Below, one piece after another: positions 12,355 to 25,900 of a DNA stretch of 64,000 nucleotides. The DNA is from Solenopsis invicta (lineage: Eukaryota; Arthropoda; Insecta; Hymenoptera; Formicidae). The first letter of the stretch is position 1. Each line of letters opens with the position of its first letter. The position numbers and the translations under genes were made by a program. Location: NCBI RefSeq assembly GCF_016802725.1, contig NC_052669.1, forward strand, positions 8,703,770 through 8,767,769. Direction: 5' to 3'. The notes beneath the pieces were generated by a model. The model saw nothing but the letters and a program-made list of their open reading frames with translations, did not search any database and was not told the origin of the DNA.

Positions 12355-12452
12355 GCGCGCGCGCGTATGTGTGTGTATGTACATATAGATATATACAATA
12401 TACGTGTTTGTATGTATATATGACGTATGTATATATATGTATGTATACGTCA
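12355..12452. repeat. Imperfect (TATG/TGTA)n microsatellite
   Basis: An alternating purine-pyrimidine stretch starting with CGCGCGCG and continuing with interrupted TATG, TATA and TGTG units. Three long frames open across it are artefacts of the repeat. Such alternating sequence can adopt left-handed DNA. Confidence 0.75.
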
Positions 12453-12454
12453 AG

Positions 12455-14070
12455 AGAGAGTTGTGGTGTCCCCGTTGTTTCGACGCGCGGCAATTTATGC
12501 CAGCACGCCGACGCACGCCCGTTGCGACGGCCGAGCGCGTATTGATTGATATCGAAGACTTTAATTATAACATCGGTGCCGCGCGAGGCGGAATTTACGA
12601 CCGGCGACGTGTCGCGAGGATTTCCAAACTCTATTAATACACGTCATTGCTTGACTAACGCGCGCTTGACTAGCGTCGCTATAGTTAGGATTACGTACGA
12701 TGATGTATATGCCACGGAGCCACGTTGATAGACTCGTAAAAAATGATCACGAGCAGATCGTAAGAGAGATCTTCATCGGGAGGATAGGTAACTCGTTAAG
12801 AAAAGGAAATTGATTACTCGGGTAATTTCTTTTTCAAATCTTGATCTATAGCCGAGTAATTTGAAAGGAATATAAAGAATTTGTTAAACATTTGTTTCTA
12901 GAAATTGGGAATGCGCATTCTTAACTTTTATTATTACTATTTTAAAAGAGAGACTTTTAACTCTAGAACGCTATTGTAAACTTGACATGCAGCCGGCAGG
13001 TGGAATTTGGTACGCTTATTCTTCTTTTCGTTTTAATAATTAGATTATTTATATTTATAAAGGTATAAATTATAAATATTTTATATCATTAAATTATAAA
13101 TAATCATCGCTCAATCACGATAGCATTCTACGATTAAATATATATAGTTCCGAGAAGAATCCATTAATCGGAAGCATCATAAAGGCAAAGTCGAGGATTC
13201 GTTATCGATCGCTGGAGGACACGAGCATCACAAATCTTACAAATTCACCCGAGTTTGGTCTATGTACGAGCTTAACTGTAACGTCGCGACTAATAGGATT
13301 TTCTACTCTCGGCCAGAATACAATGGCAGCGATAATGAAATTACCGAGGGGTTAACATTTAATTACACCGACACGTATGTATGCGCCTTGTAACTTTTCA
13401 TTTTTCATCCTCTAACGACGCACTACAATTTCTACATAATCTCCATCAGACACTTTGAACATTCAGCCTTATTAGAAAAATTCGACTTTTTAAAGCTTTT
13501 CTATTTTATTTTTAAAGACCTCTATTACAGATATATAGTACATAATTCCAAATTTCGAATTTCATAAGTGAAACGCGATACGAAATGCGTCAAATAAAAA
13601 AATGTTGCCTAAAAAATATCGAACGAGTCTCTCAGTAATATCTTTTGTAGTCTTAGCATGCTGCGCCATTTCAAAGACATCTGCAAGCAACTGGCTCCAT
13701 ATTTAATCCTAAAATGCACAAGCAATAAGATCGATGTGATAGGATATAATTTTGAAATGCAAAAGAAACAGGGATGGGGGACAGGAGGACGACGATGGGG
13801 TCGAGGGGGTCGAGGCCTTCGTTAGGGCGCGTTTCCGACGGTTAACTTTTCGATTGCGGGCAGGCCGCGACGCGAGACGATGCCGTGTCGAGTGGAGACT
13901 TTCCGATCGAAACCCAAGTCGAAATAACTCCATTTCAGGGCGGACGACGACGGATTACACGGCGACCCCTACCTTCCGGGAAGAGCCGATCGATAGTCTC
14001 TCCCTGGCTCGACCTGGGGCACGCCGATCGAATTCGCTAATCGCCGGTCTCATTCTTCATTGACCATTTC
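12455..14070. other. Non-coding mosaic
   Basis: No gene recognised. The 12.45-12.73 kb part is CpG-rich, 12.8-13.2 and 13.4-13.75 kb are AT-rich, and 13.77-14.06 kb is CpG-rich with an acceptor-like CTCCATTTCAG ending at about 13937. That acceptor is followed by open frames on + but no convincing donor, so I do not call an exon. Confidence 0.5.
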
Positions 14071-14129
14071 TCGTTGCGCGAGGCGGACACACTGGCAGGA
14101 ATTTCTTCCCTCGTCTCTCAGGCCGCTCA

Positions 14130-14345
14130 AGACGGGCTCCTCTCGAACTTAATTGATTCTCCCGAGGAACGCGATAATTGATCAACGAGGATAATTTATG
14201 GCCAAATAATCACCGCAATTAAACCGATAGATCACGAATTCAAGTGTTTTGTTTGGGGCAAGTTGCGTAAATTTTCATCAGCTGGCGAAATTGTGAGATA
14301 GCACGAGCGGTGTGAGCGGTGATTTAGGCGATGTAGGCTTCTCAA
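14130..14345. promoter_or_regulatory. Candidate regulatory element with clustered homeodomain-type cores
   Basis: Over about 90 bases (14145-14235) there are TTAATTGA, ATAATTGATC, ATAATTTATGG, AATAATCACC and CAATTAAACC, one after another and separated by CpG-bearing sequence. This reads like a conserved non-coding enhancer, but conservation cannot be seen from one sequence. Confidence 0.25.
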
Positions 14346-15700
14346 TCGTGATTACATGGTACGATGGTAAAGTATCCCTGTTTGTTCTATTATATGGAAT
14401 AATAGAGATATTGTTTTTTTCAAGATATTAAAACGAAAAGAAAAAAAATTAATAAACTTGTCGGTTACGTCAAAAGAATAAGACACGTTACTAGATTTAA
14501 GTTATTGACAAAACGTCTCGATTTTTAATCACATTTTGCTACGTCAGTTAATAATTTATTGCACCGCTGTATACGATGTGCGCTCTCTTCGAGCCAAAAG
14601 ACGCTTGCTTGCCTCATCAGAATCTTATACAAACCGCGTAAATCTTTTGAACAGTCTTGAAAATTTCGGCGTTTCTGGTGAACCAACGGCGCCGATGCGT
14701 GCGCGTGTAATCACGTGGTCGCGTAACCGTAGGATAATAACAGGCGGCGCCGGTTCGTTACAAATTAATGATCGATCCCGCGGAGGCCGAGGGGGCTGCC
14801 ACGGCAATGGGACCCCGTGATTTCGTAACTGATTTCACGGCGTGACTGTCAGCCTTCTCGCACGCACACGCGAGAGTGCGCGAGTATGTGGGCCTCATTG
14901 TGACGCGTGCATGTCGATGCGGAAGTACGTATCGAGCAGATTTTCACGTGGAATTTGCGTTTCTTTGTCTGTGTGACGTGAGAAACATTGTGTAAAGGGG
15001 CAAAGGCCCTTGGGCCCCTGGGTCCTGATCGAACCGATCGACCGTTTCCAAGGACCCTTTCGAACTCGATATTCCTGCCCCTCAACAGGGACAAGGGATC
15101 TAAGATGAATCGAACAGTTGCCACCTGCCAACCGATTTCTACAATTGTCTTCGAAATAGCAACGGACGCAATGAAATTTGACGAAGCAACGTCTAATCGT
15201 ACTGTCGTTATTCGCTGGACTCACAAGTATCATTCACATATAAACATTTACTTACTACTTATCTAATCTTTCCTATTTACCATGATAGACAAATCTGACT
15301 TTAACGGATTTTAAATGTTTCCTTTCTAATGTATCCATAATCTTACATTTGTTCACTGTTATTATAATACAAGAGAAAAACTGTATTAACAGCACTCTAA
15401 TTAAAAATAATATTGTTCATTAATATATTTGGTTATTAATAATAAAAACAATTATGTTATTAAAACAATAAGATTATTGACTGCTATTGGGGCTAACGCT
15501 ATTGCTACGTCATTTTTTCCTTGTATATAACACTGCTTGTCAAATTTCACCGGGTTAAGGGGTTAATCTCTCATTTAAAATTGTCACTATCCGTAGTTGC
15601 ATTAATTTCTATTAACGTATTATTGGTTAAAAATTAAAGAGCGGACTCTCTGTGTAGAGCACTCTAATCCTAATCCTGGCCTGAAAACGGTATAGAACGC
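14346..15700. other. Non-coding stretch
   Basis: CpG-rich at 14.55-15.25 kb, where both strands are open in several frames, and AT-rich at 15.28-15.64 kb. The only local structure I noticed is the palindromic GGGCCC word near 15013. No family or splice evidence for a gene. Confidence 0.5.
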
Positions 15701-15714
15701 TTCGATATAATCCA

Positions 15715-16080
15715 CGTCGAATGGAGAGGAAAAGCAAGAGCTGGAGGCTTCGGATGGAAAGTGGAGAAACAGCTAGAGTAGTGTAGCGGGGTAAAGGGGA
15801 AGGCGGGCTGGCTCGTCGTATAAAGAAAAGATCGAATGGAAGGAAAAGAGAGATAAAGGAGAAGCCCGTACAGAGCGACGGGAGGGATAGCTCCTTACGG
15901 ATCAATCGATAGGGAAATATCGACATAGGGGTGAGTCGTGAAGAAGAGACACGAGGGTTGGGAGGGAGGAGGACAGACAAGGGAGAAGGCACCCGAGAAA
16001 GATGAAGAATACGAGGGAGCACAAAGAGGGAAAGAGAGACAACGTAAAGAAAGACATCGGCGACAACGGGCGTCGGGGGA
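15715..16080. other. Long purine-rich tract on + strand
   Basis: About 360 bases dominated by G and A, such as GGAGGGAGGAGGACAGAC near 15960. The - strand equivalent is a C/T-rich sequence whose 131-codon frame (15627-16022) is leucine/serine/proline low complexity and is not a gene. It resembles 5'UTR or promoter-proximal low-complexity DNA read from -, but no start site can be fixed. Confidence 0.5.
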
Positions 16081-16084
16081 GGGT

Positions 16085-19000
16085 TACGGATGCATAAGGG
16101 ATGGCATTACTCGAGAAAAGACGAGCCTGGAGGGGTGACCGCCCCTTCCTTTGTTTGAATCGTCCTCGTCGGCACGGAAGCTTCTCGCTTCGTCTCCGAG
16201 GATGGAAACGAAAAATATCGCGTTACCTATAGCCGCGCGAATTCGCATGTCGCGCGCGTTTTCATCACACTTGCGCGCTTCCCGTAATTAAAGGATTGCT
16301 CGCAGTTTTTTGTCTAATGCCAAGGGCGAGGGAGCTTTGACGTTGCGTGGTGAAGTAAGTGAAACTAAAGTGTAAGTGATCTTCATCATTTCCCCGATGA
16401 GCGATACGAAGTGGACAAGTAACTCTCTCGAGTTTTTGTCGCGGAAAAACGTTGTCCCGCTAGCTAGACGACCATTTCTTCGCAATGCCCGATATTTATC
16501 GTAATCGAGACATTTTCAACGTTATTCTTTTGTTGGGAGTCAATTAATGTGACAAAAACTGATTACGCCAGCTGTCTTGGCTGCTTGGCGCTCTCGGTAA
16601 AAAATCATAGAAACGATCAAACAATTTACGTTTGTTTTAATATGCGCAGCGTATGTCCTTCGTACACATCGCTACAAGATCGCACATTCCTTTTACAAAA
16701 AAAAAGAAAAAAGAAAAACAATTTCAACCGAGCGTATGATGCATTCGCAACGCGAACGAGAATCGACGCGGGAATATACATGGCTGATTGATAAAATCAG
16801 CGATATCGATCGAGAGGTTCTCACTTCGGTGCGGCACGTCCGCGGGGATACCGTCATCTATGAAAATGCTCTCGGGTCAGGAACCTCGCGAATAGACGCA
16901 AGACGATAGAAGCGAGCTTCGAAATGCAGTCGAACGACTCTCGATCTCGCCGTTATCGAACCTATCCAGGTTCAGCGAAATCATCGCCGCGGACGCGGCG
17001 CGGCAATCGGATGACCCACGGGCACGTACGCCGACGGATTTAAATTGCAAATTGATTTCGCTTCTTTGTAGTCAGCCACCTAGTGCGTACCACCTATCTC
17101 CAATACGTGACGCGGTAGCCCGACACATGCATCTCACCGCCCATGGCTTGGGCGCGAACTCTTCCCAGAATTAGTTCTAATCTCAAACGTGCTGGAGTTC
17201 TGACAGGTGTGCCGGGAATCCGGGCGACATTTCATTCTCGGGGCGCACGCGGAGAAAGAGCATCGATCATCGTAAAGTTCTGCATCGGGAATCACATCGA
17301 TGGGATTAATATTCGCGTCTAAGAAACGCGAGACTCATAAATTTACATAGAATCATAAAAATTAATTAATTCTGGAAACATCAAGATTTAAATCTCTTTA
17401 CTATTAAAATGTAATTATTGAATGCAAAAAAATTTTTTCTCTGAAAACAGGAATATTCGAGATGGAGAAGATTCTCTTTTGCGCATTAACAGATTTAGAT
17501 ATCTCGATCACAGAATATGCAAGAGAATTCTGTGAAGAATAATTAGCAATTTGCAGAAAAGAAATTTTTTGCATCCTTCCTTCCATCAAGCTCTTCGTTT
17601 TGACTCATCACTTTATCACATATGTGATAAGTACAAAGTTGTTTCATATTGTCTCGTTATGAGCAAACACTTCTAATGAAGTGTTGACAGTGAAAAAGAT
17701 AACATAAAGGTGTTATTACAAATGATTGTTATACATTGTTGTATATATAATGTATATATAATGTATTTTCGCAAGCAATTTTCCTTAATCATTAAGTGAT
17801 TTATATAATACACTGTTGCATAATAAAGTGGAAAAATAATTCGCATTGATTGAGCGTAAAACAAACAATCAAGTGATCCCTCATTAAATTATCAGCGGCA
17901 AAAACTCGTATTTTCATAATAGCAGTAATTTGAATTTAACGATTAATTATAAAAGACGTCACAAATAACAAGTCGTGAAAAAAATTATATTGAATTTGCT
18001 CTGAAAAATAAGAAAAATCAGCTTTATATTTTCTATGTAAGTAAACGTATAGCAAAACATTCTGCATATACAAATATCGATACGAGCATTTAACCTATTT
18101 GATAATATATACACAATTATTAATTATAGATCATAATTGATAAATATGAAAGTAATTGACCCAGAAAAATCTCGTACTTTTTGAGAGAGCAATAAAGCCA
18201 ATTCCCATCAATATTTCACAAAACGGTTTGATAAACAGAGAGAAAGAGATTAGAGAGTACACTAGTTACACGTGCTCTAACTCTGAAGAATATCTGAAGA
18301 AAATCAAGATCGCCGTCGAAAAACCGGGTGGTCGGTTTCCTCCGACATACACACGTATCTCTTTTCGCGACCTCCATCCCCTTTTTTTTCCACTCGTGCT
18401 TTGATACGGCGACGCGATATGCTTGCATGTATCATCGTTACACGCGATCCCGCATTCTCTTTCTCGCCCGTGCCGCGAGGAAATCCTTAATGCGACGCTC
18501 AAAGGGAAGCAGTAAATTACAAAGTAACGAGGCCCGACAAAGGAAGACTCCTTAAGCGCCATTACGGGGTGTACCTCGTTTAACGCGAGCGCGTGGAGAA
18601 AAAACAGTGCGCGAAGGTGCAACTAAATTATTCCCCGTTCTATTTATAAGGAAATCTTGGGAAGGATATTTATAGCGATCGCGCGCGCGCTAACGGTTCA
18701 TATTTTATATCCCGTCGCTAAACGGAGCCGAGTCCTTATTTTAAGACACTGGCGCGTTTTCTTGCCGAACCCACCGATATGATCGTGTTACGTAACCGCG
18801 TTTCAATTTGAATGCTTACCGTGACGATGCAACGGCAATAAAACACGTCGCGTCAATCATCAGGATAATAACGGGCAATTATGTAGCAATTAAATCTTTT
18901 GCCCGCTTACACCGCCGTAAGCTAACCACGTTGTAATTCGTCGGCTACATTGTCTGCAAGATAATATACCACGACTGATTTTAATTACAAATTTTAATCG

Positions 19001-21724
19001 CGTTTTTTGCGCCGCGCGCAACGTCTCTATACTTCGTCGTGGAAACGTGACGCGTTGTTTCGGACTTTTTGCCACGGACGCATCTACAGAAATAAATATG
19101 ACGACGGCCTAGTAATTATCTAGTAACGATTATGGTCGATCAACACCTTGAGCAAACCCGGATAACTGCAGATATGCTAATGTTATACATTCGTACTTCT
19201 TTGTTTGTGTATCCGACATTAACACAACGTTTAAATCATGCATAAATTTATCGCAACTCATCTTTGACTCATTAATTATGCTGTTTTATTTTCTAACTGC
19301 GTCGCGTCAAATTTATTACAATCGCGATCTACTTTTACAAGCTAAATTCGAAAGAATTCATTATCTTTCATTTCTATAAATGATTACTTAGCAGCACTCA
19401 AGTGCGTTAACCATATTATAATGACAAAAAAAGTATCAATCCTGAAATATTGCACAAATTTTGCCACACAGAAAAAAATATTCTCATTTTGAGAACATCT
19501 TCATTTCAGAGATGTATCAAATATCGAAATAAAATTACACAGCGTTAAACAAACATAATTTGCTTAAAGTAAAAAATTTGTACGGTCTCATCAGGAAAAA
19601 TATTCTCATTATTCAATAATAATTTTCAGGAGTCGAGAGGAAAAAATATCGAATAGTGAAAATCACAATGTCTTCGAAACAAAAATCAGAATTACTTTTG
19701 ATACTATTTTCTGTGCATATTAAAATTTGTGAGCCAGGGTCACAAACTCTGCTAAATTCCCTGTACAAGATGTGGAATGCTCGTTACGACGAGCGTCCGA
19801 CGCGTGAACGTTTCGCGGGCAGGTAACAGAGACGCGAAAAATACCATTTTTCTTCAACGTTGAGATAAGAGCAGCAAAAGATCGATCTTCCAACACGACC
19901 GGCACGCGCAGTCACCATGTGATTATCCATCGTAAGTGTCTCCTTACCGCGTCTTCGAGCCTAATCTACACGGACGCTTCGCAGAAGTCCATCGCGGAAT
20001 ATCGCGGCGATCAGCCGTTTACTGTCGCCTACGACAGATCGTGTCGGGAACCTCTCCCGCTCTACCCCGCTCGGGTTATCGGAAACCCACCTAACGCGGC
20101 CTAACAATGAAACCTCGAGAAAAACGATCCTCGTCGGAGCGAGACGCGGGGGAGAGGGCGAGCCCCGATGGGTTTCTTCGCGCGGCGCTTAACGACGATT
20201 TCGATCGTTTACGACTTTAATAATTTAGGCGCGGCTCTGCTCGCGAGGCTCGACACGTTTTCGGTCGTAAACCGCGCGACTAAATCCGTATTTATGGGGA
20301 AGAGAAGGCAGGCGAGTCCGGCGCGACCGCGCGGCCCGTCTCCTTCCTACCTTTCGCCTTCTTCGTCCGTGTCGTGGCGAGGAACGAAGGGGAACCACCG
20401 ATCGAAAAGGTCCGAGGAGCGACTCGGGGCTGACCCTCTCGTGCCTCGTCAACGACTGATCGATCCGGGCTTGTCGCACGAAAAAACGCCTCTGGTTTAC
20501 ATTTTTGCGCGCGTATACACTCGCGAGGGCGCGCTTAGGGGGCGATTTGCATTCATTAATCAGTGTGCGGTTCATTAATCAAATTTCGCCAACACAGGTT
20601 GCGCAACGCGTCAATCGCCAGCCTCGTTCAGGCGCGAGGTTACGATCGGTCGTTCAATTAACTCGTTGCGATCGGTGCGATCTGCATTTAGTAGCGATCG
20701 ATATCGGGGGCCGGCGCGCCTTACGCGCGGTCGATTGATATTAGCGGCAGTCGTTATAATATCGTAAAACGAAGTGCAAGCCGATCGACACGCAAAACGA
20801 ATACGTCAGATCGCCTGATCGCTAATTACTTCTCAATCCGGTACTTTCTCTGTGAATGCAGAGGTGAATGTAGAGGTGCAGCGGTTTCGGTTTTAGAGCC
20901 CACGAATGCAGATGCGAGGCTTAATAGCGAGAGATGGAAAAAAATAAACGCAAGCGTGAACGAGTCCACCGGTAATCGTGCGGTCGGAATTTTATGATCT
21001 CGCCGAAGTTTACGAGAGCCAGGGTCATAAATTCGTCAATTTAAATTCATTGAGCGGATTATAGATATACATACATAGTTCAGCAAGTTCAATAATATTG
21101 GCATAATTAATAAGAAATTTTAATCGGAGCGCCGGTAATTTACAAAGATATGAGTACGTTACAGTGATGATTATAAAATTTGTTAAAAAATTAAGCAAAG
21201 AAAACCATTTTGCAAATAAAACATGCATAATTATTAAATATATTAATTAGACTTGATTAAAAACTGAATAGTATAGACCTGAAGTCCGTCTCTTCACACC
21301 GATTTGAAACGTTCGCAACGCGATTATAAAGATGATTTTCGCGATTGTATCGCTTTCGAGTCGATCGATTCGAATCGAAGGCGCGAGAGATCCGGTCCGC
21401 TCGATGGCGCGTACTGTCAAAGATAGAACCGGTTCTCCTAGAAGAGTAAAGGATGCAAAGCCGATAAAACGTTTGTAGCGCGGAATCTGAAGGCGCGGTC
21501 GTTAACGTTCGCGCGGGCGGCGAGTTGTTAAACATTTCGGTGACGCATCGCGAAATATCTGGAGTTACGGTGCTTGGGCTGCGCGTATAATTAGCCGGAT
21601 CGTCGAGAGAAAGGCGAGAAGAGGACGACCCGCGCGCAGGACCTCCTGCGTTCACGCCTGACACATTTTACGCGATGTCACGCGACTCTCTGTTGACGCG
21701 AGGCACAATCTCTATATTTTTGCG
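16085..21724. other. Non-coding mosaic of several kilobases
   Basis: CpG-rich blocks at about 16.15-17.30, 18.30-19.08, 19.75-20.95 and 21.28-21.72 kb alternate with AT-rich DNA at 17.34-18.26, 19.2-19.7 and 21.0-21.27 kb. TAATTA-like words recur near 18.85-18.99 kb. AAAAATATTCTCATT occurs twice, near 19478 and 19598, as short dispersed copies. The 136-codon + and 116-codon - frames at 20.17-20.58 kb cover the same CpG-rich DNA and are not convincing. Confidence 0.5.
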
Positions 21725-21730
21725 ACTTAC

Positions 21731-21782
21731 CGAGGACGCGGACCGTGTAACTCATCTACGCTCCTTCGGTCTCCCTTACGCC
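21731..21782 (-). other. Candidate 52-nt internal exon
   Basis: Read on -, the acceptor is TTTCTTATTGCAG, ending at 21783, with a reasonable pyrimidine tract, and the donor is GTAAGTCGC, starting at 21730 after TCG. Both are close to consensus. Of the three frames only one is open: RKGDRRSVDELHGPRP, preceded by two bases and followed by two bases of split codons (entry phase 1, exit phase 2). The other two frames hit TAG or TAA. I do not recognise the peptide. This is the best-bordered exon candidate in the window, either a coding micro-exon of a gene spanning the region on - or an exon of a non-coding transcript. Chance pairing remains possible. Confidence 0.3.
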
Positions 21783-22485
21783 CTGCAATAAGAAAGATTG
21801 CATGAATAAAATTATCGTAAGAAACAAACGATAATGAGTACGTGCGCTTTAAATTAATGGTGTTTCAACATTACATATTAACGTTTATAAATACGCAATT
21901 TAATGAGATAATTTTCGCGTGTGGCTTATGATGTTGCACCTCGAGGCGTTGATTTATTATTTCTTATTATTATCTTCGGTACTTTTTTGTCAATTCTTTC
22001 TTATTTTTATTATTTGAAGAGACTTTAAGAGATAAAATTTTAAGAAAGAGAAAGACTGGATTTCATTAATTGTAAGACTTATCTTAAGATGTGTATGTAT
22101 CCTAAAATGTCTAATTATGAAACAATAATTAATCAAACCGACAATGGCTTTTCGTGTTGCGTAAAGACGTCGCGCCAGGGATATACCCACAATGCGCATC
22201 GCGAGACAATACGCGCAAAGCGCGAGCCCCGTTTCTAATCGTCCTCTCACATAGATACGGGCAAGGAAGAAAAATGCGGCGAGTCTTTTTAGCGGTTCTT
22301 TAAACACCCGAAGACGCAACAATGAGCTGCAGAAACAATGGATCGTCTTAATCAGCATAATTTCCGTCCCTCGAAAGCGTTAGGAAGAAAAGATCGTCAC
22401 CGGTGCTGGAGGAGGCAGGCGGTGTAGGGTGCACGAGGCGCGAATGTGAAAGGGAGAGAGAGAGGAAGCGTGACGCGCTGTCGGC
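21783..22485. other. AT-rich then CpG-rich non-coding stretch
   Basis: This would be the upstream intron of the candidate exon at 21731-21782. AT-rich to about 22130 and CpG-rich after. The 122-codon - frame at 21990-22358 has no family resemblance. Confidence 0.5.
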
Positions 22486-22487
22486 GC

Positions 22488-22620
22488 AATTAAAGCGACA
22501 TTAATTAATTGTTAGCATAACAATGGGGCCGGGTCAGCCGCAGGGATGTGCGCGAATGGCGGCCGACCGTAAGGCCCCGGGCCTTCATAAATTTACATGT
22601 CCTTCGCCGCGAGAATCATT
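22488..22620. promoter_or_regulatory. Candidate conserved regulatory block (ATTAATTAATTG core)
   Basis: An ATTAATTAATTG word at about 22500 and a GTTAGCATAACAATGGGG stretch are followed by GC-rich sequence with GGGCC/GGCCC words. The AT core embedded in CpG-rich flanks is like the other candidate elements here. A regulatory role is inferred only from motifs. Confidence 0.2.
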
Positions 22621-22679
22621 TTTTACAGCCGTTAAGAGAACGCGTGGAGTAGAGGGAGGGAAGAGGGAGTGAGCGGAGT

Positions 22680-22905
22680 TTGTGGACCTACAGCAACGCA
22701 ACGGCCATATCATGGGTCCCCATGGTGTTGTCCATAATAACCATCGATGTCTCTCCCCGGGCGCGGAAGATGCCCCCGAGGTCCGACCTCGTTATCCGCC
22801 GCGCTTCTCGATCGGGATATTTTTTAAGCTTTACGGTACGGATCGTAATTCTCGCTCCTTTAGGACAGAATCGTGAACCTTCCTTTTCATAATGCAGGTG
22901 CCCAC
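22680..22905. other. CpG-rich segment open in three frames
   Basis: On + two frames stay open for about 64 and 70 codons. On - a frame open from about 22950 ends at a TAG near 22690, with the tail MVIMDNTMGTHDMAVALL before the stop. The core at 22695-22750 is rich in ATG/CAT words. No polypyrimidine acceptor precedes the - frame and I recognise no protein family, so I leave it as non-coding with a small chance of being a terminal exon on -. Confidence 0.2.
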
Positions 22906-25900
22906 GTGCGCGTCCGAGCCCCCCTCGGGATTTTGTTTACGAAGTCGAGGTTTGAAGTCGCAGTAGTTGAAAATCTAGATGCGCAACTCGTTTGCTCTCT
23001 CCATGCGATTCGTTTTTAATAAGTAGAACAATATGTACTATAGCATACGGATTTTCCAAATTGTGCATCAGTAGCGCGGAGTTTAATCGCGAATTTTTTC
23101 TCTTGATCTTTACGCATGAAATATAATTTTATTTTTTATAATTTTTTTTTTTAATAATAAACTGCTACGTATAAATTTCTTTATACAGCCAAGCATTATT
23201 TCTTAATAATTAGAGAATAGATCTTTTCTCAAGTTTAAGAGCAATATATAAATACGTGAATCTAAAATATGAGAATTTAGAAAGATAATAATGTCAACCC
23301 TGCTGACGATAAAAGGAACGTATGGCGTACAGCCAGAAAGAGTAGAAAAATAACACGCACACTTTGTAACAGTGCAAAAACATTCTTAATGTAATTCGCA
23401 AGCTAGGCAGGACCCCTCGGTCTTAATTTTAGATGACGAAGAAATGCGGTCTATTTTTCGTGTAATAAATGCGATTTGCCCGGCTGCCAGTTGTTTCGGT
23501 TAGCGAGGCGGACAGCTATTTCCGACGATACGATACGTTCTTGAAATCCGAAAAAAAGCTTTGTATAACGACGTTCGAGTATCGGCCTCGTTATTCCTCG
23601 CAACGTTAAAAGAGATATGCGATCGTAACGTGAGACGGGCCGTGGGTGGTTTAGCGCGCGAGACAGTTATTTTTAATGTCCTCTAGCGCGCGAAAAGAGA
23701 AATACATCATAACCGCTGTAGGCGCTAGCGAGTACGCCACTGCATGAATCTTTTCGTCTGCAGCAATCCGCTTCATTGGTTTTGTCGATAAAATGATCGA
23801 TGGAGTATAGTTCTCTGGGTTAAGACACGAGTGAATGAGTGACATATCTCTTTATATACCTGACCCTTCGAACAGCTTTGTATCCGCATCATGTGTCGGT
23901 GCTCTGGCAAGAATCCATTAACAAGTCTAAAAGCATGATTTTGAGATACAAATGTAATTATAGCTTTACAGCCGCTGTAAAAGTCAAGTATGGCACTTAA
24001 TAAATGCTACCGAGCTCCCTCTGGAATTGTCATGTCCGCTATTTTTGCGAATGATATAACGACGAACAAATTATTAGCCGTCCCAAATTGTTTCTACGTG
24101 ACTAGGTGAAATAAACCTCGCTAAAAATTTATAGCCTCTAAGACACGACGATCAATCGTACGTCGGATTTAATGTATCCCACGAAGGAGAATAAGTTTCT
24201 TAATTAGCGTCATCGTACAACAATGCTAATGCAAACCTGGCGCTTTCGAACTTTGCGACTTGTGCCTGAATGCCGACGATATTATCCTTCACAGTCGCGT
24301 AAGACGTTCGACAAAATTAATTTTCTACATTTACGCGGATGATATCACCGGATAATATATGCATCCACCAAACATCATTAATCGTGTTTTCTTATGAGCG
24401 ATAATTCATGCCGCATAGTAAAATCGTTGTTATTAACGATCTGGAATACCGTCGCACGATTAGTGGACAGATGCCTCATTACGGCTGTCGTCAATAAAGT
24501 AACGTCGCGGATGCCCCTCCAGAAGAAAAAAGTCGTAGTAACGCGGCGCGGCGCGGCGTGGCGCGGTCTAGTAGCGACGCCTTTATCGTTGTTTTTACGA
24601 CACCCCTTTTGCATGTTTCATGCACCCCCCCTCCCCCACGCTATTAGGTGCTTCCAAAAATCTTCATTCGGCAATTTCGATCTTGCCTCTCTCTCTCTCT
24701 TTCCGGGCATATTTTATATATGATGTCCTGCATTAGCGTCGCGCGCGCACGTATGTGTGCGTCGCATGCGTGTCGGGTGAAAACACAGTGACGAGCGCGT
24801 GGGCGAAACGAGCAACCGAACCACACAAAGTGGACGCATCTCGCCTCGCCTCGAATTAATAAACAGCAACGAATGACCGCCTACATCCGCCCCTTTCTCC
24901 GACCGTTCCGCTGATTTCTGCGCGCTGCTAGTCGATCCAGTGGTAAAGGACAGCTTCCTGCCTCTCTTCGCCGGGGGATTTTACCCTCGAATCCACGAGT
25001 GATCGTAGACCGCCCGCGGTGATCCTCGCCGGAGGCTTCTGAATCCCTCGCGAATCAACAGGACGGCGATCGTTACCGATCTTCTGCCCCGATGATGGCC
25101 CTTCGATTTTGCCAAAAACGTCGTAAACTCGCGGACAGAGCCGTGGCAGGAAATGCGGGGGACATTTCTTTCCGCGCTTCTTTCCGCGCACGATGAAAAA
25201 GAAAAAAAAAAAAATACTGCGAACAGAGATGGGTTTTATCGCGTCGCAAACGATTTTTTGGAAAGTGGGACGAGCTTTGTATGCCTGGCCCGTGAGTTCC
25301 GCGAGTTTCCTTTAAAATCGCGCAGAAAAATAATTCTCGGTCCCTCATTGACTGCGAAATGGCTTGTCGTGCGATAGCGAAAGTAGAAATCGTTGACCTT
25401 TTTAAATACGTTTGAAAAAGTATCGAAAAAGAGAAGAAAAGTTTTTTTTGTCAACATAAAAAAAAAACTGTATTTTTCGACTCGTAAACGTGGGAGATAT
25501 TATTCTAGACTGGTTTGAATGCAACGTCAGCGCATATAAAACGCTATCTATCAAATTTAATATTGTGACCCTTGACATATTAAAAATACTGACTCACTGT
25601 AAAACTAAATTCAAAGGACAAAAAAAATAACAATGCGCTACACGATGAGACACGAAAGGTTTTAGTGTTTCAACAAATTGAGTAACAGTTGAACTTTCCA
25701 TTCGTAGAGCAAATTCTCTTTCGATCATCGAAAGCTACGATGACGATCCGATCGACCCAGATCGATCTCGGCGTCGGTCGCTTTCCATGAAACGCTGATC
25801 GCGTCGGCGAACGTTACGTGTTCCATCGTTCTCTATTAGTCGACGCGTATTTCATCGAAATTCCACCGTCAAAAGGGCTATAGCCTCGAGGCATTTCCCT

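Noticed and set aside
13926..14061. Acceptor-like CTCCATTTCAG followed by open frames on +
   Set aside because: No donor of reasonable quality downstream, and all frames are CpG-rich with Arg/Pro bias.
15627..16022. 131-codon - frame
   Set aside because: Translation of the complement of a polypurine tract.
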